64,000 nt of DNA. Origin: Kiloniella majae. GTDB lineage: Bacteria; Pseudomonadota; Alphaproteobacteria; Kiloniellales; Kiloniellaceae. A program made the translations under genes and the position numbers. The notes beneath the pieces were generated by a model. That model ran no database searches. It worked only from the letters and a program-made list of their open reading frames with translations, and was not told the DNA's origin. The stretch spans positions 151,370 to 215,369 of the forward strand of contig NZ_MTSZ01000006.1 of assembly GCF_002118315.1 (NCBI RefSeq). Reading direction: 5' to 3'. Positions 8,298 through 15,734 of this stretch are shown in pieces; the first letter of the stretch is position 1; every line of letters begins with the position of its first letter.

Positions 8298-8460
8298 ACA
8301 AGCAAGCCCGCCGAGGATGCACAATGAAGTGCACCCTCCCGGAACACTATTGCCAGGTTCCGGATCACGACTTACATGTTGCGTGATAAGCGGCTCGCTT
8401 TGGGAAGTGCGTCCAATCGCGCCCTGAGATCGCTCTCCGTGGCAGCGTACAGACCCCTTT
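8298..8460 (-). ncRNA. Candidate structured non-coding RNA
   Basis: No protein gene lies between the aldolase start (8178) and fnrL (8610). In this gap a GC-richer block holds five or six consecutive hairpins: 8313-8338 (10-bp stem), 8339-8363 (7-bp), 8364-8387 (6-bp), 8388-8400 (5-bp), 8402-8424 (nested GGG/CCC and GCG/CGC) and 8426-8437. On the minus strand GCTGCC near the 5' end can pair with GGCGGGC near the 3' end, closing the set. The one imperfect pair in the first stem is G-U in minus RNA but A-C in plus RNA, favouring the minus strand. I cannot match it to SRP RNA, tmRNA or RNase P; 6S RNA is possible but unproven. Confidence 0.45.
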
Positions 8461-8466
8461 TCCCAA

Positions 8467-8496
8467 AGCCAGTTAGATAGTTACAGCCAGTTAGAT
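8467..8496. repeat. 12-bp direct repeat
   Basis: AGCCAGTTAGAT occurs at 8467-8478 and 8485-8496, an 18-bp period, beside the hairpin-rich block. It could be a pair of same-face regulator half sites (about 1.7 helical turns apart is not ideal) or a simple duplication. Confidence 0.5.
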
Positions 8497-8595
8497 TGGT
8501 ATAGATTATTACAGGGTTAATACAGGAAGATGACTACAATAGATATAGGGAATAGATGATTTATTTAAAGACCAAGCACATTGAATGGTATTTCC

Positions 8596-8619
8596 AATCA
8601 GTCCATAAATCAGTCCATA
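8596..8619. repeat. 12-bp tandem duplication at the fnrL stop
   Basis: AATCAGTCCATA is present twice in tandem. The fnrL stop codon (8610-8612) lies in the copy at 8608-8619, so the other copy duplicates the end of the gene just beyond its stop. Confidence 0.7.
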
Positions 8620-9350
8620 CCCTCGGCAAGGTCAGTTAGCTCTTCTATGTCGTTAATTTCCAACCGACCGTTTGTCGGAATGGAAACGATCCCTTTTTTC
8701 TTCAGATTGGTCAGTGTTCGACTAACTGTTTCTGTTGTCAGGCCCAGATAATCACCAATGTCAGAGCGTCCCATGGGTAAGGAAATAACATTTCCTGCGC
8801 CTGTTTTGCTTTTGGTGCGCTTTGAAAGAGACAGCAGGAAGCTACTGACCTTTTCAATGGCCGTTTTCCTGCCAAGCAACAACATCTGATCCTGAGCTAA
8901 AACCAGCTCGTTTGAAACCATGTTGAGAAGTCTATTTTCCAGATCTGGAATTTCTTTTAAAAGTTCTTCGAGCCTGGCGCGGGGAAATCTGCAGAGTTTG
9001 CAATCTTCAAGAGCTTCTGCTGAATAGGCATAACAATCGTTCATTGCAATACCAAGAAAGTCGCCAGGAAAGAGAAATCCGGTCATTTGACGGCGACCAT
9101 CAGGCAACAGTTTGTACAGCTTGATGGAACCACCTGTCACATTAAACAAAAAATCAGCAGAATCCATTTCGTTAATGATCGTGACACCTTTGCCGACTTC
9201 AACCCCTGTTGAGATTGAAGACAATTTGCGCAGGTCATCACAAGAAAGAGCATGACAAAGACTCATTTCTGCAACGTTGCATTTTTCACAAGGAGAGTTC
9301 ACCAAAGGATTGGAAGAGGCCGTTTGGGCAAAGTGTGAACCACTTCTCAT
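8610..9350 (-). CDS. fnrL: FNR-type oxygen-responsive regulator
   Basis: 246 residues of the CRP/FNR family. The cluster ligands are visible: Cys21, Cys24 and Cys32 (C-x2-C-x7-C, the wider spacing used by alphaproteobacterial FnrL) and Cys120, equivalent to the fourth ligand of E. coli FNR. A cyclic-nucleotide-like beta barrel follows, and the C-terminal helix-turn-helix (about 194-215) ends in ETVSRTL, the recognition helix that reads TTGAT half sites. With the 4Fe-4S cluster intact the dimer binds DNA in low oxygen. It lies beside the cbb3 cluster, which has matching boxes at 9474 and 10088, so it very likely activates ccoNOQP. The upstream box may also act on fnrL itself. Confidence 0.93.
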   Translation of the reverse strand: MRSGSHFAQTASSNPLVNSPCEKCNVAEMSLCHALSCDDLRKLSSISTGVEVGKGVTIINEMDSADFLFNVTGGSIKLYKLLPDGRRQMTGFLFPGDFLGIAMNDCYAYSAEALEDCKLCRFPRARLEELLKEIPDLENRLLNMVSNELVLAQDQMLLLGRKTAIEKVSSFLLSLSKRTKSKTGAGNVISLPMGRSDIGDYLGLTTETVSRTLTNLKKKGIVSIPTNGRLEINDIEELTDLAEGMD

Positions 9351-9473
9351 TCGTTTATCATTCCCGACAGAGTTTTTTATATAGCTGATTTTTAGTAATA
9401 TATTGATACTACTACAAGGGCGTTAAAGAAACACGCAACAAATAATTTCTATTGGTTATTTCTGTGCGTCATA

Positions 9474-9487
9474 TTGACCTACATCAA
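9474..9487. promoter_or_regulatory. FNR box between fnrL and the GNAT-like gene
   Basis: TTGACCTACATCAA matches TTGAT-N4-ATCAA at nine of ten defined positions. Its centre is about 52 bases before the GNAT-like start codon and about 130 bases before fnrL. A class II placement (centre at -41.5) would put the plus-strand start near 9522. Confidence 0.8.
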
Positions 9488-9532
9488 AGACTTATCCTTT
9501 GAACGGGACTTCAATAAAATCAACAAAGTCAT

Positions 9533-10036
9533 ATGTGGATTTATATAGCCGTGCAATTTGCGATCAAACCATTAAATCAGTCGAACACTGTGCAGGTGTT
9601 GCCACTGATACAAACGCTAAAAAGTGATATTACGACTGATCAATGGATGGATTATGTCGATAGTTTTACAGGTCGTGACAGTCGAGAATGTGGCATTATT
9701 ACGGTCAAGAATACTGCTGGATATTATATGGGGGTTCTCTGCTATAAAGTTGTAGAAGATGTTACGCATCAGATAGTTATGGATGTCTCTAACTATGTTA
9801 CTGCAGATATGCTTGGGCGAAATGACATTTCAGAAACGCTGTTGGAGTGGTTAGAAGGTCAGGCTTCTGAGCGCGGATGCCAGGCGATACACTTAACGAT
9901 TGATATTCGGAATACAATTATTCCAGAAAATGGTTATACTAAGTCTATTCCGAACCAGCTTATCAACAAAGGGTATGTTTGTGACGCAGTCAGGCTTTGT
10001 AAAAAAATAAACGAAAATCCAACGACTCAACACTAA
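9533..10036 (+). CDS. GNAT-like protein upstream of ccoN
   Basis: 167 residues, soluble, with the alternating strand/helix pattern of a GNAT acyltransferase: a CGIITVKNTAGYYMGVLCYKV hairpin region, a MDVSNYVTADMLGRNDISE segment and ERGCQAIHLTI. The classical acetyl-CoA P-loop (Q/RxxGxG/A) is not evident, so catalysis is uncertain. The start is ambiguous: ATG at 9533 has no ribosome site and GTG at 9551 is an alternative. The gene lies between fnrL and ccoN behind an FNR box, so it is probably made under low oxygen; a role in cbb3 function is inference from position only. Confidence 0.66.
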   Translation: MWIYIAVQFAIKPLNQSNTVQVLPLIQTLKSDITTDQWMDYVDSFTGRDSRECGIITVKNTAGYYMGVLCYKVVEDVTHQIVMDVSNYVTADMLGRNDISETLLEWLEGQASERGCQAIHLTIDIRNTIIPENGYTKSIPNQLINKGYVCDAVRLCKKINENPTTQH

Positions 10037-10087
10037 GCCATAAAACAAATTCACGTTTGTTATTTTGGGGTGCGTCAACCCGTATCA

Positions 10088-10101
10088 TTGACCTAGATCA
10101 A
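10088..10101. promoter_or_regulatory. FNR box of ccoN
   Basis: TTGACCTAGATCAA matches the FNR consensus TTGAT-N4-ATCAA at nine of ten positions. Its centre is about 103 bases before the ccoN ATG, which would give a leader of about 60 bases if it acts at -41.5. It shares the same TTGAC left half with the box at 9474. Confidence 0.85.
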
Positions 10102-10197
10102 TGCTCTTTTGTACTTGAGAGGTAGGTTACGGGGTACTGTGAGGTGTTCTATCTTACAGTGTTATCACGTTTTTTACGATAAAAGGCGACTTCAGGA

Positions 10198-11868
10198 ATG
10201 ACTCGGGAAACTACCGCAAAAGCGAAAATGCCCCTCGACGGATGGGTAATAGCTGCGGCATTGGTGATTGGCACGTTTTACGCCACATTAACCGCCGCGC
10301 GAACCGAAGATCCGGTAATGTCTGTACATGCATATGTCTTTGCAGGTGCATTCTTACTTGGGATTTTTGGTATTATTAAGGCTTATTTTGACACGTCAGA
10401 AAGCCTTGCAACACAATCAGCAGACGCACCAATTGAATACGACCTCAAAGTTGTTAAGGCGGGGGTTATTGCCTCTGTCTTTTGGGGGATTGCCGGCTTT
10501 ATTGCTGGTGATACAATTGCTTTTCAGTTGGCGTATCCAGACTTGAACTTTGATACATCCTTTATCAATTTTGGTCGATTGCGTCCTCTTCACACATCAG
10601 CGGTTATTTTTGCTTTTGGTGGCAACGTTCTTTTGGCGACATCTTTTTATGTTGTACAGAGAACCTGTAAAGCCCGCCTTCCCGGTGTTTTCTCATCATG
10701 GTTTGTATTCTGGGGGTATCAGCTTTTCATCGTTGTTGCTGCGACCGGTTATTTAATGGGCGCAACACAGGGTAAAGAATATGCTGAGCCAGAGTGGTAT
10801 ACAGATATTTGGCTAACGATTGTATGGGTCGTATATCTGCTTGTGTTCTTGGGAACACTCTGGAAGCGTCGTGAACCACATATTTACGTTGCCAACTGGT
10901 TCTATCTGGCCTTTATCGTAACCGTAGCCATGTTGCATATCGTCAATAACCTGACAGTACCGGTTTCATGGACAAGTTCAAAAAGTTATATCCTGTTTGC
11001 CGGTGTTCAGGATGCTCTGACACAATGGTGGTATGGTCATAACGCTGTTGGCTTCTTCCTGACGGCTGGCTTCTTGGCGATTATGTATTATTTCGTTCCC
11101 AAAAGAGCGAACCGTCCGGTTTATTCCTATCGCCTTTCAATCGTTCACTTCTGGTCTTTGATCTTTATGTATATCTGGGCCGGACCTCACCACTTGCACT
11201 ATACGGCGCTCCCTGATTGGGCCCAGACTTTGGGGATGACCTTCTCAATTATGCTCTGGATGCCGTCATGGGGTGGCATGATCAACGGCCTTATGACGTT
11301 ATCAGGTGCATGGGACAAGCTTCGTACTGATCCTGTTTTACGTATGCTTGTTGTGTCTATTGCTTTCTATGGCATGAGTACCTTCGAAGGTCCTGTGATG
11401 TCTATCAAAGCTGTGAATTCACTTAGCCACTATACGGATTGGACTGTTGGACACGTTCACTCTGGTGCATTGGGTTGGGTTGCCTATGTCAGCTTTGGAG
11501 CACTTTACTGTCTTGTTCCATGGCTTTGGAACAGAACACAGCTCTATTCCTTGAAGCTGGTGAGCTACCACTTCTGGATCTCTACCTTTGGCATCCTGCT
11601 TTACATCACGTCCATGTGGGTATCCGGTATTCTACAGGGCCTAATGTGGCGTGCGTATGATGACCTTGGCTTCCTGGAATATTCTTTCGTGGAAACTGTC
11701 GAAGCGATGAATCCTTTCTATTGGATCCGTGCGATCGGTGGTGCCTTCTTTGTGATCGGTTCTCTGATCATGGCTTATAACCTATGGCGGACAGCCCGTG
11801 GAGATGTGAGAACGGAAAGTCGTTCACTTGCTCCCGAAGCTGTTCCTAGCCCAGTAGCTGCAGAATAA
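10198..11868 (+). CDS. ccoN: cbb3-type cytochrome c oxidase subunit I
   Basis: 556 residues, a polytopic membrane protein with at least twelve hydrophobic segments. It is the catalytic subunit, holding low-spin haem b and the haem b3-CuB centre that reduces oxygen and pumps protons. Conserved blocks are seen: [19 protein letters not shown] with a haem His, [16 protein letters not shown] with a CuB His, the [14 protein letters not shown] loop, and [14 protein letters not shown] with further haem ligands. It heads the ccoNOQP operon, 16 bases before ccoO. The start is not fully certain: AGGA abuts the ATG, and ATG 10228 is an alternative. An FNR box lies upstream. Confidence 0.97.
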   Translation: MTRETTAKAKMPLDGWVIAAALVIGTFYATLTAARTEDPVMSVHAYVFAGAFLLGIFGIIKAYFDTSESLATQSADAPIEYDLKVVKAGVIASVFWGIAGFIAGDTIAFQLAYPDLNFDTSFINFGRLRPLHTSAVIFAFGGNVLLATSFYVVQRTCKARLPGVFSSWFVFWGYQLFIVVAATGYLMGATQGKEYAEPEWYTDIWLTIVWVVYLLVFLGTLWKRREPHIYVANWFYLAFIVTVAMLHIVNNLTVPVSWTSSKSYILFAGVQDALTQWWYGHNAVGFFLTAGFLAIMYYFVPKRANRPVYSYRLSIVHFWSLIFMYIWAGPHHLHYTALPDWAQTLGMTFSIMLWMPSWGGMINGLMTLSGAWDKLRTDPVLRMLVVSIAFYGMSTFEGPVMSIKAVNSLSHYTDWTVGHVHSGALGWVAYVSFGALYCLVPWLWNRTQLYSLKLVSYHFWISTFGILLYITSMWVSGILQGLMWRAYDDLGFLEYSFVETVEAMNPFYWIRAIGGAFFVIGSLIMAYNLWRTARGDVRTESRSLAPEAVPSPVAAE

Positions 11869-11883
11869 GGAGGTTTTAAGATC

Positions 11884-12609
11884 ATGATTAAACATGACGT
11901 ATTTGAGAAAAACTCAATCGTACTATTGATCGGGATCCTGATTGTTGTCTCAATCGGCGGTCTTATTGAAATCGCACCACTTTTCTTTCTTGAAAGTACA
12001 ATCGAGAAAGTAAAAGGCATGCGCCCTTATTCCCCGCTGGAGTTGGCCGGGCGTAATATTTACATCCGTGAGGGCTGTTATAACTGTCATTCGCAAATGA
12101 TCCGTTCTTTGCGTGATGAGGTCGAGCGTTATGGCCCCTACTCTCTTGCGGCAGAATCAATGTACGATCATCCCTTCCAATGGGGATCAAAACGTACTGG
12201 TCCTGATTTAGCACGTGTTGGCGGTAAATATTCTGATGAATGGCATAAGGAACACATGGTCAATCCACGTGGTATTGTTCCTGAATCTGTAATGCCAGGG
12301 TATCCTTTCCTTTTGGATGCACCTCTTCGTTTCAACGATATTAAAGAACATCTGGAAGCAAACCGTATGGTTGGTGTTCCTTATACAGATGAGATGATTG
12401 AGTTGGCTGAAGAAGACTTGCGTGCCCAGGTCGATCCAGATGGTGATACCGATGGATTACTTGCCCGTTACCCCAAAGCACAGGTTCGTAACTTTGACGA
12501 TAATGCCAAAGTGATTACAGAGATGGATGCTTTGATTGCCTACCTGCAAATGCTTGGCACCCTCGTGGATTTCTCAGCCTACAAGGCTGAAGGTCCGGAA
12601 CTGCGATAA
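11884..12609 (+). CDS. ccoO: cbb3 oxidase subunit II, monohaem cytochrome c
   Basis: 241 residues. One N-terminal membrane helix (about 10-36) anchors a periplasmic cytochrome c domain with GCYNCHS, giving haem c ligands Cys65, Cys68 and His69; the axial Met is probably in VMPGYPFL. CcoO relays electrons from CcoP or soluble cytochrome c to CcoN. A strong AAGGAGG precedes the start. The length and the [20 protein letters not shown] block are typical. It is the second gene of ccoNOQP. Confidence 0.97.
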   Translation: MIKHDVFEKNSIVLLIGILIVVSIGGLIEIAPLFFLESTIEKVKGMRPYSPLELAGRNIYIREGCYNCHSQMIRSLRDEVERYGPYSLAAESMYDHPFQWGSKRTGPDLARVGGKYSDEWHKEHMVNPRGIVPESVMPGYPFLLDAPLRFNDIKEHLEANRMVGVPYTDEMIELAEEDLRAQVDPDGDTDGLLARYPKAQVRNFDDNAKVITEMDALIAYLQMLGTLVDFSAYKAEGPELR

Positions 12610-12619
12610 GGAGATAGTT

Positions 12620-12769
12620 ATGGAATACAACGACGTTTCTACTTTTTCGCAAACTTGGGGGCTAGTGTATCTGGTTGTGATGTTTTTAGGCGGCGTTATT
12701 TATGCGCTTTGGCCCAAGAACAAAAGCAAGTTTGATCACGCCGCTCAAATTCCATTAGAGGATGACTAG
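12620..12769 (+). CDS. ccoQ: cbb3 oxidase accessory subunit CcoQ
   Basis: 49 residues with a single membrane helix (about 12-32) and a short charged tail ending in PLEDD, the standard layout of CcoQ, which stabilises the association of CcoP with CcoNO. AAGGAGAT precedes the ATG. The reading frame is open further upstream inside ccoO, but the start here is fixed by the ribosome site and the protein pattern. It ends two bases before ccoP. Confidence 0.93.
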   Translation: MEYNDVSTFSQTWGLVYLVVMFLGGVIYALWPKNKSKFDHAAQIPLEDD

Positions 12770-12771
12770 TC

Positions 12772-13641
12772 ATGGCAGGAAATCCAAGAAAAGACGAGAT
12801 CTCTGGTGTCGATACCACTGGTCATGAATGGGACGGCATTGAAGAGCTGAACAATCCCCTTCCCCGTTGGTGGCTGTGGGTCTTGTACGCATCTGTAATT
12901 TGGTCCATTGGTTATTGGATCGCAATGCCCGCCTGGCCGGGTATCAGTGATTACACCAGGGGTGTTTTGGGGTATTCTCAACGCCAAACGGTTATGGATG
13001 AACTAGCTGAAGTTAAAGCCGGTCGCGCTGATATCGAAGCAAAAATTGTAGCATCCAGTTTGGAGGATATCGCAAAAGATCCTAACCTTAATCAGTATGC
13101 ACTTGCAGCTGGTCAGGCGGCTTTTGGCGATAACTGTGCCGGGTGCCACGGCAGTGGTGCTCAAGGGGCCAAGGGCTATCCGAACCTAAATGATGACCAT
13201 TGGTTATGGGGCGGATCACTCGAAGATATCCACTACACCATTAACTATGGTATTCGTTCCACACATGATGAAACCAGATTTAACGATATGACGGCGTTCC
13301 TTGCAGATGAAATCCTGGAGAAACAGGAAATTTCGGACGTTGCGGAATATGTTTTATCTTTGTCCGGTACATCAAGTGATAGTGAAGCAGCGCAGCGCGG
13401 GTTGCCTATTTTTGAAGATAACTGTGTCGCCTGTCATGAAACAGGTGGCGTCGGTAATCGTGAAATGGGGGCGCCGAACCTGTCTGATAAACTGTGGCTT
13501 TTCGGCGGTGATAAAAAAACCGTAGTGCAGTCCATTGCGTATGGTCGTAAAGGCGTAATGCCAACATGGGAAGCCCGTTTGGATCCTGTGACGATTAAAG
13601 CCTTGAGCATTTATGTTCACTCCCTCGGTGGCGGTGAATAA
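12772..13641 (+). CDS. ccoP: cbb3 oxidase subunit III, dihaem cytochrome c
   Basis: 289 residues. WDGIEELNNPLPRWWLWV marks the CcoP N-terminus, followed by one membrane helix (about 33-53) and two cytochrome c domains: CAGCH (Cys122, Cys125, His126) and CVACH (Cys218, Cys221, His222). It takes electrons from the bc1 complex or soluble cytochrome c and passes them to CcoO. It is the last gene of ccoNOQP and is followed by a 12-bp perfect hairpin that separates it from ccoGHIS. Confidence 0.97.
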   Translation: MAGNPRKDEISGVDTTGHEWDGIEELNNPLPRWWLWVLYASVIWSIGYWIAMPAWPGISDYTRGVLGYSQRQTVMDELAEVKAGRADIEAKIVASSLEDIAKDPNLNQYALAAGQAAFGDNCAGCHGSGAQGAKGYPNLNDDHWLWGGSLEDIHYTINYGIRSTHDETRFNDMTAFLADEILEKQEISDVAEYVLSLSGTSSDSEAAQRGLPIFEDNCVACHETGGVGNREMGAPNLSDKLWLFGGDKKTVVQSIAYGRKGVMPTWEARLDPVTIKALSIYVHSLGGGE

Positions 13642-13654
13642 TACTAAGGCCTGT

Positions 13655-13682
13655 GTACGGGAGAGATTTGTCTCTCCCGTAC
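13655..13682 (+). repeat. Perfect hairpin between ccoP and ccoG
   Basis: A 12-bp perfect stem (13655-13666 with 13671-13682) closes a four-base loop. A residues, not T, follow it on the plus strand, so it is not a canonical terminator for ccoNOQP. It may be a processing or 3'-stabilising element giving more ccoNOQP than ccoGHIS transcript. Confidence 0.7.
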
Positions 13683-13724
13683 TATAAAAAAACAACTTAA
13701 CGTCAGAAAAGAACGTCTGTAAAC

Positions 13725-15200
13725 ATGAGCACCAAGCTGGAACAGATCGTTAAGGAAGCCACTGTTGAAGTGGAGGCCGTTAACAAAAAAGAGAACCGTC
13801 CTCTCTATAAAAAACGTGAACCCATATTTCCAAAACGAGCAGTTGGTCAATTCCGCCGTTTAAAATGGCTGATTATGATCATCACGCTCTCAATTTATTA
13901 TTTAGTTCCTTTTATTCGCTGGGATCGTGGTCCCGGGGCCCCGGATCAAGCTGTACTTATTGATTTTCCGGGCAATCGTTTTTATTTCTTTTTTATCGAA
14001 CTCTGGCCGCAGGAAGTTTACTACATTACCGGTATTCTTATTGTTGCCGGGCTTGTCCTTTTCTTTTTTACCAGTCTTTTTGGTCGCGTGTGGTGTGGTT
14101 ACGCCTGTCCTCAAACCGTCTGGACCGATCTGTTTATTGCGGTTGAGCGTTGGATTGAAGGCGATCGGAATGCCCGGATTAAATTACATCGGCACAAGTG
14201 GGATTTTGAAAAGATATGGAAGTACACCCTGAAGCATACAATCTGGTTGATTATTGGTATGGCAACCGGTGGTGCATGGGTTTTTTACTTTGCAGATGCG
14301 CCGACACTTTTAGTGGATCTATTTACACTACAAGCCGATATCACGGCGTATAGCTTTGTCGCTTTGCTTACCTTTACAACTTACACCCTTGGCGGATTAT
14401 CACGGGAACAGGTCTGTATCTATATGTGTCCCTGGCCACGAATTCAGGCTGCAATGATGGACGAAGATTCATTGCAGGTTACCTACCGAAAAGATCGTGG
14501 AGAACCAAGAGGACGTGCTAAAAAAACACAGGACGATAAAGCTTTTGGTGACTGTATAGATTGTAAGCAGTGTGTCGTTGTTTGTCCGATGGGCATTGAT
14601 ATTCGGGATGGAGCACAATTGGAATGTATTAACTGTGCGCTTTGTATCGATGCCTGCGATGGTATTATGGACAAGATGGGAACAGCACGCGGTTTGATTG
14701 GCTATGATACCGATGCAAACATGGCTCGCAGGGTAAAAGGGGTTCCGCAAAAATTCAGCCTCTTACGCATGAGAACCATTTTTTATGCTGTAGCTATTTT
14801 TGCTGTTTGTGCCTTTATGGTGTATTTGCTCGCCAGTAGATCGCCCTTGGATCTCAATGTATTAAGAGATCGCAACCCACTGTTTGTAAAGCTATCCGAC
14901 GGCAGTATCCGTAATGGCTATACAGTAAAAATCCTGAACAAAGAGCGTGCACCACAACAGTTCTTGGTGACTGTTACGGGGCTTGATTTTAAAGAGGTTA
15001 AAATTAACGACATTGAAAATGTAGGTCCGGCACCAATTGTTGATGTTAAGTCCGACAATTTGCGCAGTGTCCATCTGTTCCTGTCTGTTGATGCTCAAGA
15101 GCTTGAGACTGCTTCTGAACCAATTACGATCACAGTAACTAATAAAGACACTGGTTATAGTGTCTCTAATGATAGTGTTTTTATAGGTCCGAACAAATGA
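13725..15200 (+). CDS. ccoG: Cytochrome oxidase accessory protein CcoG
   Basis: 491 residues, with several membrane segments in the first half (about 45-220) and two 4Fe-4S ferredoxin motifs: Cys277, 280, 283 and 287, then Cys301, 304, 307 and 311. A periplasmic immunoglobulin-like domain (about 380-490) ends the protein. This is the RdxA/FixG family; CcoG is linked to reduction of Cu(II) for insertion into cbb3. It overlaps ccoH by four bases (ATGA), so the pair is translationally coupled. Confidence 0.95.
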   Translation: MSTKLEQIVKEATVEVEAVNKKENRPLYKKREPIFPKRAVGQFRRLKWLIMIITLSIYYLVPFIRWDRGPGAPDQAVLIDFPGNRFYFFFIELWPQEVYYITGILIVAGLVLFFFTSLFGRVWCGYACPQTVWTDLFIAVERWIEGDRNARIKLHRHKWDFEKIWKYTLKHTIWLIIGMATGGAWVFYFADAPTLLVDLFTLQADITAYSFVALLTFTTYTLGGLSREQVCIYMCPWPRIQAAMMDEDSLQVTYRKDRGEPRGRAKKTQDDKAFGDCIDCKQCVVVCPMGIDIRDGAQLECINCALCIDACDGIMDKMGTARGLIGYDTDANMARRVKGVPQKFSLLRMRTIFYAVAIFAVCAFMVYLLASRSPLDLNVLRDRNPLFVKLSDGSIRNGYTVKILNKERAPQQFLVTVTGLDFKEVKINDIENVGPAPIVDVKSDNLRSVHLFLSVDAQELETASEPITITVTNKDTGYSVSNDSVFIGPNK

Positions 15201-15727
15201 GCATTGTAGAAAGCGTATCTGTAATGAATAAATCCCCTGCTCCGCAGAAAGAAAAGAAATTCACAGGAAAGCATTTTCTGATTTCTATCTTGTCTTTCTT
15301 TGGTGTGATCATTGGAATGAACATCGCGTTTGTTTATTTTGCAACAAATACCTGGACCGGATTATCCAAAGAAAATGCCTATGTTGATGGTTTGAATTAT
15401 AATCAAACCATTGAGGCCGCGAAGATACAAAAAGATCTCAATTGGCAAAGCTCTCTCGAACTAGAGGTTGTTGGGTCACAGAAATTGATTTCCTTTGAGT
15501 TAAAAGATCAAGACAATCAATCTCTGTCTGGTTTTGATGTAACCGTAAAGGTCGGGCGTCCGACCCTTCAGGGATATGATCAAACACTGGTACTTGCAGA
15601 AAGTCGCCAGGGGAAATATGAGGCAACTGTTGATCTTCCGCTCAACGGACAATGGCACGTCAGTCTTTCTGCGACCTCTCCGACAGGGACTCCTTTCCAG
15701 TTGGAAAAGCGCTTTTTTGTGAAGTAA
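15197..15727 (+). CDS. ccoH: cbb3 assembly protein CcoH/FixH
   Basis: 176 residues with one membrane helix (about 28-50) and a periplasmic beta-rich FixH domain containing YVDGLNYNQTI and ending LNGQWHVSLSATSPTG...FFVK. CcoH is needed for stable assembly of the oxidase and interacts with CcoNOP. It starts inside the ccoG stop region and ends seven bases before ccoI. An internal ATG at 15224 could shorten the N-terminus. Confidence 0.92.
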   Translation: MSIVESVSVMNKSPAPQKEKKFTGKHFLISILSFFGVIIGMNIAFVYFATNTWTGLSKENAYVDGLNYNQTIEAAKIQKDLNWQSSLELEVVGSQKLISFELKDQDNQSLSGFDVTVKVGRPTLQGYDQTLVLAESRQGKYEATVDLPLNGQWHVSLSATSPTGTPFQLEKRFFVK

Positions 15728-15734
15728 CGTAACT

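Noticed and set aside
8298..8460. Assignment as 6S RNA, SRP RNA or tmRNA
   Set aside because: The SRP apical GGAAGCAG motif, the tmRNA start and the long 6S bulged hairpin are not convincingly seen, so only an unnamed candidate RNA is reported.
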